From Megalobrama amblycephala (taxonomy: Eukaryota; Chordata; Actinopteri; Cypriniformes; Xenocyprididae), in NCBI RefSeq assembly GCF_018812025.1, contig NC_063066.1:1037192-1101191 (forward strand): a stretch of DNA of 64,000 nucleotides. The letters are read 5' to 3'. The number at the start of each line of letters is the position of its first letter. The first letter of the stretch is position 1. A program made the translations under genes and the position numbers. Shown here one piece after another: positions 22,401 through 35,900 of the stretch. Under the pieces are notes generated by a model. That model made no database searches. It was not told the DNA's origin and was given only the letters and a program-made list of their open reading frames with translations.

Positions 22401-25400
22401 AATAAAAATTAAAAGTAGACTTATGGAACACTTTCCCTCAAAAATATGATTATAGTAACAGTTCTGTTTAGAACCGCATCGCCCTCATGAATAACCCCTT
22501 AATATGCATTACTTTATTCCTGCTTTTTTTTTGTTTTTCAAAGCTGTAATCGTCATAGCCACCTCATTAATGGTTTTCTGGAGCTCAACCATCAAACTAC
22601 AGTTTTATAATTTAAAGATAATAATATACTAATAGTACTGAAAATAAACTATTATTAAACACATTATTTACAACACCAGGGTCCTTTATAGCACTTTCAA
22701 AGGATAAAAAATTAGAAGTTTATTTCTTTATGGATCCTTGGATCTATTTAGCACCAAAACGGGTTCTGCTATTGCTACAAGCTGAAGAACCATAATTTGG
22801 TACCGTTTAAAACCATTTTTCTTTAGAGTGAAGGGAGGAATGCATTTTCTCCAAGTGATGGACTTGATTTTGTTATTTTTAAAGCAATAGCCTACTTGCT
22901 ACTACTAATATTTATTGAAATCACCGCCTGTTAAATAAAACTTTACTAAATTAATAATAAATAATTATAAATAATAAAAAAAAACAAAATATGGAAAAAT
23001 GCAGGTAAGTTAACACATCTCATCATTTATATGATTTAAAATTAATCATATTAAAATATATATTTTTTCCATCAAATAGGCTATTACTGTTTCACATTTC
23101 ACAAACTTACATGTAAATGAAATATACTGTCAATACACAAGTTACACAAATTATTTAGATAAATAAATGCATTTATTTCTATTCAAAGGGATAGAAAACA
23201 AATTAATAATATAAGTCTAAAATGATTCCTTATCTTATAGCTCCATCTAGTGTACAAGGTTAATATCCAAGCCTTCAGGTTGCAGATGAAATTGCTGATG
23301 ATTTAGAGCAGTGGTTATAATACCAAAAATAAAATTATAATAGTTCAGAGTGAGAACAGCAAATTCTAAACCAGGAGTTCTCAGCTGAATAGGGTTGGAG
23401 CTAAACTCTGCAGTAAAGTGGACCTTAAAGACCATAGCTGACATATGGTTTAGAATTTGCTGTTCTCCTGAGCATCAGAAATTCATACATCTATTATAAC
23501 TGCTCCTCTTTTTGGTCAGAAGTTACCATGTTAGTATTCCTTTGTTGTAACAAATGTAATAATAATAATAATAATAATATAATAATAAGAAGAAGAATCC
23601 TTTCTACCATCATCTTTTTACTGTTTATACTTTTTGTAACTTCTTATTTTCCCAAATAGACAAACTATATCCATGAAATCAAGAATGTTTTCTAGGAATA
23701 ACTTGTTCTCCACCTCATGTTGAAGAAAATGTTAAAAGACAAAGAAAATTCAGGCAAGATCACGAAAGAACAAAAAGAGATATAGAAAATTTGAGCATAA
23801 GCTTTTAGGGCTATGGCATCCAAGTTAAAATAATGCCTTTAAATTTTCAAAACATGTTTAATTTGTTCACTTCAACACTAACGTAACAGCCAATACACAC
23901 AAAGACACACACACACACTCATAATACATGAAATACATTTAGAATTCTTATGCAGTGTTGCCACTAGTTAGTTAACTAATTATTGTAAAAACAATAGTCT
24001 ATAACAAATAGCCTACATCTACTAATGGAAATTTTTAAATGCGTTTAAAGGCGTCATATGATGCGACGTATGATGATCAGGCGTCATATGATGCGACGTA
24101 CATATTTCAGACGTACCAATCACACGTCATTTTTTATGTAGATTTCTCACGTACGCCGCCGTCACGTCGCCGCCTACGATTAGATCTACAGTGACGTCGC
24201 CGTGACGTCGCCGCGGGTCTATCGTCTGCCCTCCCTATCAATCCCATTCAAAATTTGACACGGTCTGACGGCGACGTAAGGGTAGACTGCGCCTTATCCT
24301 TCGCCTGCTTAGCCTTAGAAGTGGCACGTTTGGCTATGAGGGGTGAATTCAACAAAATGTGATGATTGCTAAGCAAACTGAGAGGAGAACTAACGTGTAT
24401 ACGCACGCCAGCCGTCTGGCCAAAATCCCATAGTATTCAGGCGTCAGACGTCAGATATGAGACGTTAGACGTCACGGTCACGTGTTGGAGCTGCGCTCAA
24501 AGTGCGCGGCGGCGATGGCGGCGACGTAGTTGAGAAAGTATATTTTTATGGCGTTCGGATATAGGGTGTCGTTTTGCTACTTACGATGCTAACTAAGCAA
24601 TCAGTCGTGTCGATCGTCGCGTACCTTGCCGTGAGCAGAAGCCGTGACCAATGACGTGTGATAAGAAGCGTGACACTTTCGTCGCCCCCCTTCTCGCCTG
24701 AGAAGCCGTGTGAGAAGCTACGTGACGTCTGCGCCGTGACGTCTAAAGTAACTTTTGCCAGTTGTTACTTTGTAAATTGTCTGAAGTTCTGTAAATTTGT
24801 GTTTTTTGCTTTGTTTTGAGCAAAAAGAAAAAAACAACACACATTTATGCATCTCAAAATCGCTGAATATTTCTCCATTCCTAATTTTGTTTAAATATGT
24901 TGACGAAAACATGACCTACACTATTAGCCAATCAACTGACATTAAAAGATGTGCTATTGCTTAACTTGAAAATGCCTGGGCTTAATGTCCTAAAATGACA
25001 ACCAGAGACAACTAATCAACACATTTCTCCTGTCATAAACACTACTGCTAAGATAATGACAGCATTATCCAAGTAAAACATATTGTTTCAGGGTTTTGCC
25101 CCCCATAGAAATCCTTTATAAAAAAAAAAAAAAAAATGCATGATGCATTAAAGACAGTTAAATTAAAAGACCAAATTCGAAATTAAAAGATTAATTCAGA
25201 GTGCAAGCTATGGCCTATTATCAAACGCTTTAATCATGTATTTTAATAGAAATTATAAAATTGTAAGCTATAGCCTATACCGGAAAAAAGAAATACACAT
25301 GCAGAACAAACTGTCATATTAGTTAAGACAGCATATTAGGATAAATAAAAATAATTATTCTTGGGATAAGCATTTCTCATATGTCAATGTACAGTAAAAC

Positions 25401-26874
25401 TATATTGTCAGAACATGGTTAAAGAAATGTAATGGTTATAGTTCAAAAGTATGGAAACAGATAAGCTTAAAAATAAGGAAAATAAGCTTAAAATATTCCT
25501 TATCCTGTGGCTCCCTCTATTGGACAATATTTTCAGGCGAACCTCTTTCAGATGAAATGCTGATCGTTAGTTAAGAAATTGCTGTTAGCTTCCCGAACAT
25601 CAATAACTGTATTTGGCTTCGATGAGTCTGCGACTCCCGGCCTGAGATTGTGTCCCAGACGGCAATAAATAGTTCGTGAATATTTGTAAATATTCATGGC
25701 TTAAACAGCTGGAAAATTTACTGCAGTTCTGTGGATGTTTTTCCCAGGCAGGGTTATTATACTTAACTAACAAAAACTAAAACTATTAAAACATTTATGC
25801 TAATCGAAATAAACCTGAATATAAGAAAAAAAAATAAAATATTAGTTAAAAAAACTTAAACTAAACGAAAACTGTTTAGAAATGTTGCCTTGTCGATGCC
25901 ATTTCGTTTCCTCCCCTGACTTTCAACCGACGAGATCATTATCTTTTCATTAACCGACAAGGTAAAATAAAATTAGAATTAAACGAAATTACAATGAATA
26001 CGTGTCTGTGACCCATTAATAAAATCCCAGGGGGTTAATTAATTTTAGCCTACATGAACAAATAGCAGAATAAACAACAGAACATGAGGATTCATCATCA
26101 TCATCACCAGGCAGCAGTGCTTCTGAATGGAGAAATCCTATAAAAGGAATAAATAACCTATGCGCGAAATTTATTTCACCTAAATAATAAACAGATTAAC
26201 AAAATGAAAGGAACAAACTGCGTCCACAGAAAGGAAATTCTTTTTGCTTTCTTTGTTTTACAGGCAATTTTTTCTTTTTATTGTGAAATAATAGGCCTAT
26301 TTAACCCTTCACAGATTCGAAATGTTACATAAATGTGACCATAAATGTCTGAGTATTTTATTTTTTTCCCGCTTTTATAAGAAAATGTAAGTGATCACGT
26401 CGGCGCCTCACGCACACACAACATTATTTATTTTTTTATGACTGAGCACTGTTCTTAATTCACTTACCCAGCAACATCACCTAAAATATAAATAAAGCTT
26501 AAATATAATAATTCAATTTATTGCATTAGGCAAATCGAATGCAAGCACATGAGAACAAATAAATAAGTCTAGGTCTGCTAATAATAATTAATGCAACGCA
26601 TCTCAAACGAGCGTAACCATGCAATATATTTGTTTATTTCGTTGTGCTAACCTTAAGGTTTTTTTTTATGCCATTGCAGCACTTTTCCATTATTTTTCTA
26701 AGTAAACATGCGCGTAAAAAACAAAACAAACAAAAAAACAAAAACATGTTTGACCGTTGAGCTCGTCTCTGTTATTTTATTTGTTTAGCTGCTTCAAGCC
26801 AAGCGCGCACTTGCAGTGTTACTATCGCCACTTATATGCATTTTTGGGCGTGTTATTTTATTATTATTATTAGC

Positions 26875-26905
<31 letters not shown>

Positions 26906-29900
26906 CCATATTAAGAAGTGAAAGTTCAGCTGGAATGGCCGGTGTGTCCTTTAAACGGAGAAAAGTCAGCAAATGCGGTGCTTGCGCAACAGAGGTGGCC
27001 GGAGGAATGGCTAAGCTTCATTCAGGGAGACAGATTTGTAATGCTTCCTACAATTATGAACATTTACACCTTAATTAAAGCTTCCTTTGGACAAAATAAG
27101 AATAAAGCTAAAATATTATTATCCACACATACATTATCCAGACGCTAGTCCACACGTACGTTATCCAGGCGTTTATCCACACGTACGTTATCCAGGCGTT
27201 TATCCACACGTACGTTATCCAGACGTTTATCCACACGTACGTTATCCAGACGCAAAGTAAAAAAAAATATACTTTCTCAACTACGTCGCCGCCATCGCCG
27301 CCGCGCACTTTGAGCGCAGCTCCAACACGTGACCGTGACGTTTAACGTCTCATATCTGACGTCTGACGCCTGAATACTATGGGATTTTGGCCAGACGGCT
27401 GGCGTGCGTATACACGTTAGTTCTCCTCTCAGTTTGCTTAGCAATCATCAAATTTTGTTGAATTCACCCCTCATATGCGTCTGGATAACGTACGTGTGGA
27501 TAAACGTCTGGATAACGTACGTGTGGATAAATGTCTGGATAACGTGCGTGTGGATAAACGCCTGGATAACGTACGTGTGGATAAACGTCTGGATAACGTA
27601 CGCGTGGACTAACGTCTGGATAATGTATGTGTGGATAACACTAATGATATTATCTTTATTCCTATTTTGCCCAAAGGAAGCTTTAAGGTGTAAATGTTGA
27701 TAAGTTGGAGGAAGCATTACAAATCCCTGATTGAAGCTTGGCCATTCCTCCGGCCACCTCTGTTGAGCAAGCACCGAATTAACGGCTGACTTTTCTCCGT
27801 TCAAAGGACACACCGGCACAGGGGAATTCCAGCTGAACTAAGGCCTCCACCTCTTAATATGGAAAATAATAATAATATTAACAAGCCCAAAAATGCATAT
27901 AAGTGGCCATGGTAACACTGCAAGTGCGCGCTTGGCTTGAAGCAGCTAAACAAATAAAACACAACAGAGTCGAGCTCGACGGTCAAAACGTGTTTATTTA
28001 TTTATTTATTTTTTTAAGCGCATGTTTAGGCTACTTAGAAAAATAATGGAAAAGTGCTGCAATGGCATAAACAACCTTAAGTTTAGAACAACAAAATAAA
28101 CAAATATATTGCATGGTTATACACGCTCGTTTGAGATGTGTTGCATTAATTATTATTGGAAGACTTATTTATTTGTTCTCATGTGCTTGCATTCGATTTT
28201 TCTAATAAATTGAATTATTATAATTAAGCTTTAGTTATTTTTTTGGTGATGTTGCTGGGCAAGTGAATTAAGAACAGTGCTCAGTCATAAAAAAAAATAA
28301 ATAAATGTGCGTGAGTGTGAGGCGCCGGCGCAATCACTTATATTTTCTTATAAAAGCGGGGAAAAAATTAAAATACTCAGACATTTATGGTCACATTTAT
28401 GTAACACATTTCGAATCTGTGAAGGGTTAAATAGGCCTATTATTTTTGTACACTCACAATAAAAAGAAAAATTTGCCTGTAAAATAAAGAAAACAAAAAG
28501 AATTTCCTTTCTCTGGACTTCTCAAAAATGAACCGAAACTCAGCATATATAGCAGTCTATTACTTGTCGCATTTTGTTCATTTCATTTTGTTAATATGTT
28601 TATTAGGTCAAATAAATTTGCGCATAGGTTATTTATTCCTTTAGGATTTAATCCTGTTTTTCTCCATTCAGAAGCGCTGCTGCCCGATGATGATGATGAT
28701 GATGATGAATCCTCATGTTCTGTTGTTTATTCTGCTATTTCTTCATGTATGCTAAAACGAATTAAACCCCTGGGATTTTATTAATGGGTCACAGACACGT
28801 ATTCATTGTAATTTCGTTGAATTCTAATTTTATTTTACTTTGTCGGTTAATGAAAAGATAATGATCTCATCGGTTGAAAGTCAGGGGGGGGGGGGGACGA
28901 AATGACATCGACAAGGCGACATTTCTAGTTTTCGTTTAGTTTAAGTTTTTTAACAATTTTTTTTTCTTCTTCTTATATTCAGGTTTATTTCGATTAGCAT
29001 AAATGTTTTAATAGTTTTAGTTTTTGTTAGTTAAGTATAATAACCCTGCCTGGGAAAAACATCCACAGAACTGCAGTCAATTTTCCAGCTGTTTAAGCCA
29101 TGAATATTTACAACTATTTATTGCCGTCTGGGACACAATCTCAGGCCGGGAGTCGCAGACTCATCGAAGCCAAATACAGTTATTGATGTTCGGGAAGCTA
29201 ACAGCAATTTCTTAACGATCAGCATTTTATCTGAAAGAGGTTCACCTGAAAATGTTGTCCAATAGAGGGAGCCACAGGATAAGGAATATTTTAAGCTTAT
29301 ATTCCTTATTTTTAAGCTTATTTGTTTCCATACTTTTGAATGTAACCATTAAATTTCTTTAACCATGTTCTGACAATATAGTTTTACTGTACATTGACAT
29401 ATGAGAAATGCTTATCCCATGAATAATTATTTTAATTTATTCTAATATGCTGTCTTAACTAATAGGCTATGAAAGTTTGTTCTGCATGTATATTTATTTT
29501 TTCCAGTATTATAGGATAGCTTAAATTAAAATTTCTATTAAAATATTACAGATTAAAGTGTTTGATAATAGGCCATAGCTTGCTCTCTGGATTAATCTTT
29601 TAATTTCGAATTTGGTCTTTTAATTTAACTGTCTTTAATGCATCATGCATTTTTTATATATATAGGCTAAAGGATTTCTATGGGGGACAAAACTCTGAAA
29701 CAACATGTTTTACTTGGATAATGCAGTAATATCATTGTAGTGTTTATGACAGGAGAAATGTGTTGATTAGTTGTCTATGGTTGTCATTGTAGGATATTAA
29801 ACCCAAGCATTTTCAAGTTAAGCAATAGCACATCTTTTAATGTCAGTTGATTGGCTAATAGGCCATGTTTTCGTCAACATATTTAAACAAAATTAGGAAT

Positions 29901-32900
29901 GGAGAAATATTCAGCGATTTTGAGGTGCTAAAATGTTAAATGTGTTTTTTTCTTTTTGCAAAAACACAAATTTACAGAACTTCAGACAATATACAAAATA
30001 ACAACTGGCAAAAGTTACTTTAGACGTCACGGCGCAGACGTCACGTAGCTTCTCACACGGCTTCTCAGGCGAGTAGGGGGGCGACGAAAGTGTCACGCTT
30101 CTTATCACGCGTCATTGGTCACGGCTTCTGCTCACGGAAGGTACGCGACGATCGACACGACTGATTGCTTAGTTATCAAGGTAAATAGCAAAACGACACC
30201 TTATAGACGCAAAGTAAAAAAATATACTTTCTCAACTACGTCGCCGCCATCGCCGCCGCGCACTTTGAGCGCAGCTCCAACATGTGACCGTGACGTCTAA
30301 CGTCTCATATCTGACGTCTGACGCCTGAATACTATGGGATTTTGGCCAGACGGCTGGCGTGCGTATACACGTTAGTTCTCCTCTCAGTTTGCTTAGCAAT
30401 CATCACATTTTGTTGAATTCACCCCTCATATAAATAGAGAAACGACACCTCATAGTCTCACGCGTCTGTGTTGCGACGCGCTCCTTCTCACACGTAAAAA
30501 GTACACGACTGTTTCCTTTGGTTGGTAATCAATAGCACGGACCGCCCCTCATACGAGAGACTGATTTCAGTGCCACACGCGAGTCCCAGCCTGCACTTCC
30601 AGGAATAGGAATGAGTCAATTTATTCTACTGAAGTACTTGCAAGTGCTTAAATACTACTCTTACAGGTAAGTTTACTTTATGAATTAAACTGAGGTAACG
30701 CATCGCTGTTTCACTTGGTCTAACGTTACACTATCACATTAAACTGCATTTCAGTGTTAAAGTTGTAGACTGCTATCTGTTGACCGTAAGCAAGATCAAC
30801 AGCATGATATTGAGCCATCTATGGTGTTGAGCTACATACTATTAATTCGTCTCGTGTACTTTTGCTCAGCTGTCTATTAATGTGCTTGAGCGGCATCTGT
30901 TAAGTCGAGTTAGTCGCAAAGCTGTTGCATTTCGTAAACGCCATGCTGATGTTGATCCTCGCTTCTATTCTTATTCCAAGTTTGCTTGCCATGTTCCATA
31001 GCGTTGGATGAAACAGCGTGCCACTAGACATCACGTAGCTGTCAATATCTGTTTACTATCAAAGACTATAAAATAACACAAGACGTGTCACTCGTTTTGT
31101 TTTGAATGGGAGAAAGTGCATTGCGCAATATGGCGGAATATGTCCCGCCTTCTAAATAAGAGCCAATCGCCGACTGCTAAAGTCATCACGTCACAGCAGC
31201 GGCTCTTAGAAGCTCCTGTTTCTATAGAAACGGTCAGACGCGCGCCTCAGAAAGGTCTGCGACATACGGAAGCTGTAAGCTTTAAAGTTCTCGTTCTCAC
31301 TTATGAGATTCCCGCTACAAGCTCGCAAATACGTGACGGCTCGTCAAAGTAAACCGTTTGTTTTGCTTAATTTTAATCAAGTGAAAACCTGAAGAAAGCC
31401 TGCAGTATTTTTATTGGAATATAAAAAATATTAACATTGACAAAGCATGGAACACTAATGTCGAGTTCAGACTGCACGATTTTCAAAGTAGTCGGGTCAC
31501 TGTTCTTTTCACACTGCATGACTATCTTGGCCAGCATTCAGTCGCTGCTATGTTCATACTGTACGATGGATCAGCGACAGAAGTTTTCACACTGCATGAC
31601 TTTACAATAGGAAGAATCGCCGACAACTCTGTCTGGCACGCAAACTACGTTTCACAACCAAACACACGCGAGATGTGACAAGGAAACAACGCGCGCAAGA
31701 CCAGAGTTCTCACGTGAGACTGGTCCTGCGTCTCAATCAGCTCCCTAGCTCCCTAGGTCGTGAATCAGTATATAATGAAAGTGAATGTGGCTGATACCCT
31801 GATCAGTGCCCTGACTACTGAACTAGGGAGCTGATTGAGACACACGGTGGGATTATTATTAAAAATAGTTGTCCGCAAGAAGCTTGAAATACGAATTCCC
31901 TGTGCGCTGATTTGCAGTGAAAACAACATAAAGAAAAGAAGAATATGGAGAAGGAAATGTTTGGGGAGACGCGAAGAACAAGGATTGTGTGTTCTGCAAC
32001 GACAGTTGGAGCAAAATACATAACTTTTCAATGTGCTGCTGTTGATGGTCAAGCAAATGTTTGTGCTTTGCTTCTGTATGATAAAATTGTAATGTTTATC
32101 TGAAACGAAGCCATGCTTGCTGATATTTTGGTCTATAACTCCTCCCGAACTTTCCGCTGCTCTGTATCTTGCTCTCTCATTGGCTGTCGGTCATCGCCGA
32201 TGTAGTTTCCAGTCAGAACACTTTCCACACTGCAGGATTTTGAATCGCCGACAGGTCCAGATATTTAGCATGCCAAATATCTCACGGGTGTCGGCGACTC
32301 GTCGGCCATTCTCTCAGATCACGTCTTTGCTCATTCACACTGCGTGATTGTCACTCGCGTGAACGAGCACCGATTTGCCTGTGATTTCGGGCATTTGTCG
32401 GCGATTTCTCAAAACCTGTCGGCGAGCCAAAATCGGGGCTAAAATCGTGCAGTCTGAACTCGGCTTAAGGCTACTCATTTTCATAAATACACGCGGTGAA
32501 ATAAAAATATATATGTTTGTGATGTTGTTGTATTTATTGTGCATTTGCCACTTATTATATGTTGAGGCGGTCAGTTGAGCTACAAGTTTGCAGCACATCT
32601 CAATTCTTAAACAATGCGTTCTGTGTCCTTGCGTCCTTCCGAGTTCGTTCTTTCAAGGTCGCTGGCAAGACCGGACTCCACCAGAACGCAAGTCCGCAAC
32701 TCTGCATTCTTGGAATTGAGAAACGGCCCGAGAGGTGTTTCAAAGATGGCCACCGAGTGAAATGACTGTCTTAAAGGGACTTTGTTACTTTGCAGTAGGC
32801 TACAAGAAAAATCCAGGGATAATGCAGAATTGCAGTTATTACGCCATTGACGGGCGTTATTTTAAATTTGTGACTTTCTCTGAATTTACAAATCTTGGTA

Positions 32901-35900
32901 ACATTTATAATGTACACACACAATTTACATAAAGTGTTCTATATATTAAAAAAAATAAAATAAATAAATAATAATAATAATTATCAGAGCAAGTGGTTTA
33001 ATCTTGCATATCATCTCTAAAGCCCCAAAGTTATTTCTCTGTACTTTGTTGGTGGTTAACATGCATGACAGACAGCAGCAAGCCTGCGTAAGTTAAGATC
33101 GAATGCGTGGATCCCCTATAATGATCTAACAGTTTTCTTCACGTTACCTAAGCCATATGCACTGTGCGTACAAGGACATTTTGACATAAATCTGCATGTA
33201 CGTGTCTATCCAGGCAAAAATAGATGCATAGTGAAAGCAATTCGTCTTTAACGTGTGCGCACACAGAATAGCGTGTAAACTGACAGGACCTAAACATGTG
33301 CAACTATGCTATCCTTGCGTCATGACTTGTGGATGCGCACATCGCAACATATCTAAAGTGATATATTGTGCTGCCTACTTCACATCGAACATCAGAGTTA
33401 CTGTGCTCCATAGGCTACTCCTCACCCGCCTGGTCATAAGCATTTCACTTGTGCTCATTGTGCCCCTTCTGTGCAGGGCACTCCCGAATACCTCTTTTCT
33501 CTTTACTAAGGTATTGAACAATGATGCTCATGGTGTTATACTTTTGCAAAGGTTTGCTAGCTTCAGCCAGGTTCAGCATTGTCAAGTTAAGCGCTTCCCG
33601 TTTGTAAGGGCATTGTACAACAAGGTTTCTCAATCTTTATCTGCCCCATGCATTAAGTATTCTTGTACTTATGTCATGCCAAACTGGTTCATTTCTTTGG
33701 GGGTTCTCTTAGCAGGTTCTGACAGTTAGACGAAGTTCTCTCTGCTTAGTTCTATCTAGCCGTGAGCGGGAGTCACGCCTAAGCATATTGAATGAGTCTT
33801 TCCTAAAATATATATACCTTTTCATTATTTACTTAAAATTACTCAAATGCTCATTCACTCATAGCAATCAAATTACGTTGATTATTGGTTGCTAGTTACG
33901 AGCGGTGGTGTCATTGTTTTCTATCATTGGCTTATCGTGACCTTTAATCAGTATTCATTATGGGCCTTTCGTGGCCTTATAACGGCCTAATCATGGTTTC
34001 GCGTAACATAGCATATTGTTGCTCTGCTTGGAATGGCCCCATGACTTTTGCGTTACATAGAATATATCACACTATCACACTAAATTGCCTATTATTGCTT
34101 GACTCTTAGCATTATAGGTATATCGTTGTTATCAGGCTTACTGTTGACATCTCATAAAATCATTGCTTTACATTATATGGCCTCCCATTGCATTCACATT
34201 TGATGGCCATCATAACTTTTAGCTACATGGGATATTGTTGATATAACATTAAAGGTTTAATATAATGGCCATCATGACAGGTTGTCACCATCGGGCACAT
34301 CGTTGCCATCGGGCATATCGTTGCCATCGGGCACATCGTTGCCATCGGGCACATCGTTGCCATCACATCAAATGGCTTATTACCTCACATTAAATGGTTT
34401 TCATTTTTGCATCAAATGGCATATCGTGGTTCTACACAAAGGCCTGTCTTAGCTCTTCATATAATTATAACCTCTCATGGCCACCAGGTAAGTCTGTTTT
34501 ATGTAACTCCAAGGTCTTCTCGAATTGGCCTATATTGACTTTTCAAGGTACAGGACCTTTGCGGTCTTTCCATGTAAATCAGATTAACGTAGCCTCACTC
34601 CATATCTTTATCAGTCAATGTTATTCATTATACCATTTATTCGTCATAATTTAATACTAGTACGTTACTAATGCAAACTACTGGTGGTGGTGTTTTCATA
34701 CGATTTAATCTCACTCGTTATGATTTCCCTATACTCACTCAGGGTCAAGTGAACGCTATATCTATGGACCATGGTCCTCATATGCAGTCTTCTAGTATCG
34801 CAGACTAACTTGTCTTTCTGACCATAGCATCAAATCACTATTCACATCACTGGTATTCTTTTGTTAGGATTACCAAGGCTATGTTTATAACAAGCATTAG
34901 GTAAGGTTATAGCTTATCATAAAATCCTATATTTAAATCTTCTGGTAAGTATCCTATTGAGACAAACTACCTGTAACGGCGTCAGTTTCTATTCCTACTA
35001 TTTACATCTATATGGCTTGCTTTATTCGGCATATCAGGGTATCTCATTCATCCACTCTGTCTTCCCCTCACTATGACCTGTCGTGGCATCATACATGATC
35101 TACATGGCATGTTTATACGCTGGCCTATCAGCCTACTTGGCTTTCATGCTCGACCTAATGTGGCAATGTTATGGCCTATGCGGCATTCTTGACATCCTTA
35201 AAGCTATGACAGAACGAAAAGCTATTATATGATTCTTTCTGTTAATGATTAAACATTCATTAATGTCTGTGCATTCATTATCTCTTTCTCTTTGGTAATA
35301 GTTAGGAACGCATTCAATATCCTCCAACTGGTGCTTATTTTCTTCACATTCCCAGGTTTTTGGGGTAGGCTCCGCCCCTGCCTTCATCTTCAGGCAGGAT
35401 CTGCAAACGTCTGCTACCCTCCGGATTGTACTATGGACGGGGCCTACGCCAAAGAACTTTATAATTTATCTTTGATATTTACATTCATACTGTTGAATAA
35501 ATTGTATTCAAACGTTTCTTTGCTTCCCAAGTCTTTCTGGTAGAACTGTTGTTCTGCACGCGGCTGTGAATGACACCAGGCTGCTACAGACGGAGGTGCT
35601 GAAGCAGGACTTCAGGAGCCTGATCGAGACGGTACGAGCCACATCGCCCACGATGAAGATCATCGTGTCCGGACCGCTTCCGCCGTACCGACGAGGACAT
35701 GAAAGGTTCAGTAGATTATTTGCTTTAAATGAATGGTTGATGTCTTGGTGTAATGAACAGAAGCTGCTCTTTATAAATAATTGGAATCTTTTCTGGGAGC
35801 GACCTAGGCTCTTCCGTGCTGATGGCCTGCACCCCAGCAGAATCGGAGCGGATCTTCTGTCGGAGAACATCTCCAAGACGCTTCGCACCGTATGACTAGT

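Larger units (their letters stand above)
24335..30430. repeat. Near-perfect ~6-kb palindrome (arms ~2.9 kb)
   Basis: The left arm 24335-~27255 and right arm ~27476-30430 are inverted copies. Checked anchor points pair in mirrored order: 24700 with 30040, 25650 with 29150, 26100 with 28700, 26400 with 28330, 26960 with 27790. Ends are TATGAGGGGTGAATTC and GAATTCACCCCTCATA. The ~220-bp spacer is itself a third copy of the arm-end module. Arm differences are scattered substitutions and small indels; I estimate identity above 90 percent by eye only. Confidence 0.85.
20217..30553. mobile_element. 10-kb palindromic complex with TATGAGGGGCGGTCC inverted ends
   Basis: Both boundaries carry the same ~95-bp sequence in inverted orientation, beginning TATGAGGGGCGGTCC at 20217 and ending GGACCGCCCCTCATA at 30553. 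Each continues inward through matching ATTGATTACCAACCAAAGG and GTGTACTTTTTACGTGTGAG. Inside are a divergent direct copy of an internal segment (21130-22080 versus 25610-26410) and the large palindrome 24335-30430. No transposase, polymerase or other enzyme frame is visible. No target-site duplication was found. It may be a foldback-type DNA transposon complex, or a palindromic amplification of one. Confidence 0.55.

Noticed and set aside
27118..27640. TTATCCACA motifs, identical to the bacterial DnaA-box consensus, repeated in an array
   Set aside because: The context is a vertebrate intron and the motif is simply part of a 27-bp minisatellite unit; no replication-origin meaning can be drawn.
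27108..27819. Open frames of 66-123 codons with repeating WITYVWIN peptides on both strands
   Set aside because: They are a by-product of a 27-bp (multiple of three) tandem repeat lacking stops; no start context, splice signals or homology.
33253..33729. 158-codon open frame
   Set aside because: No domain, no splice or start support, irregular composition; best read as chance in repeat-derived sequence.
34282..34364. Regular 18-bp repeat considered as a CRISPR-like array
   Set aside because: Units are contiguous with no unique spacers; an ordinary tandem repeat in a vertebrate sequence.
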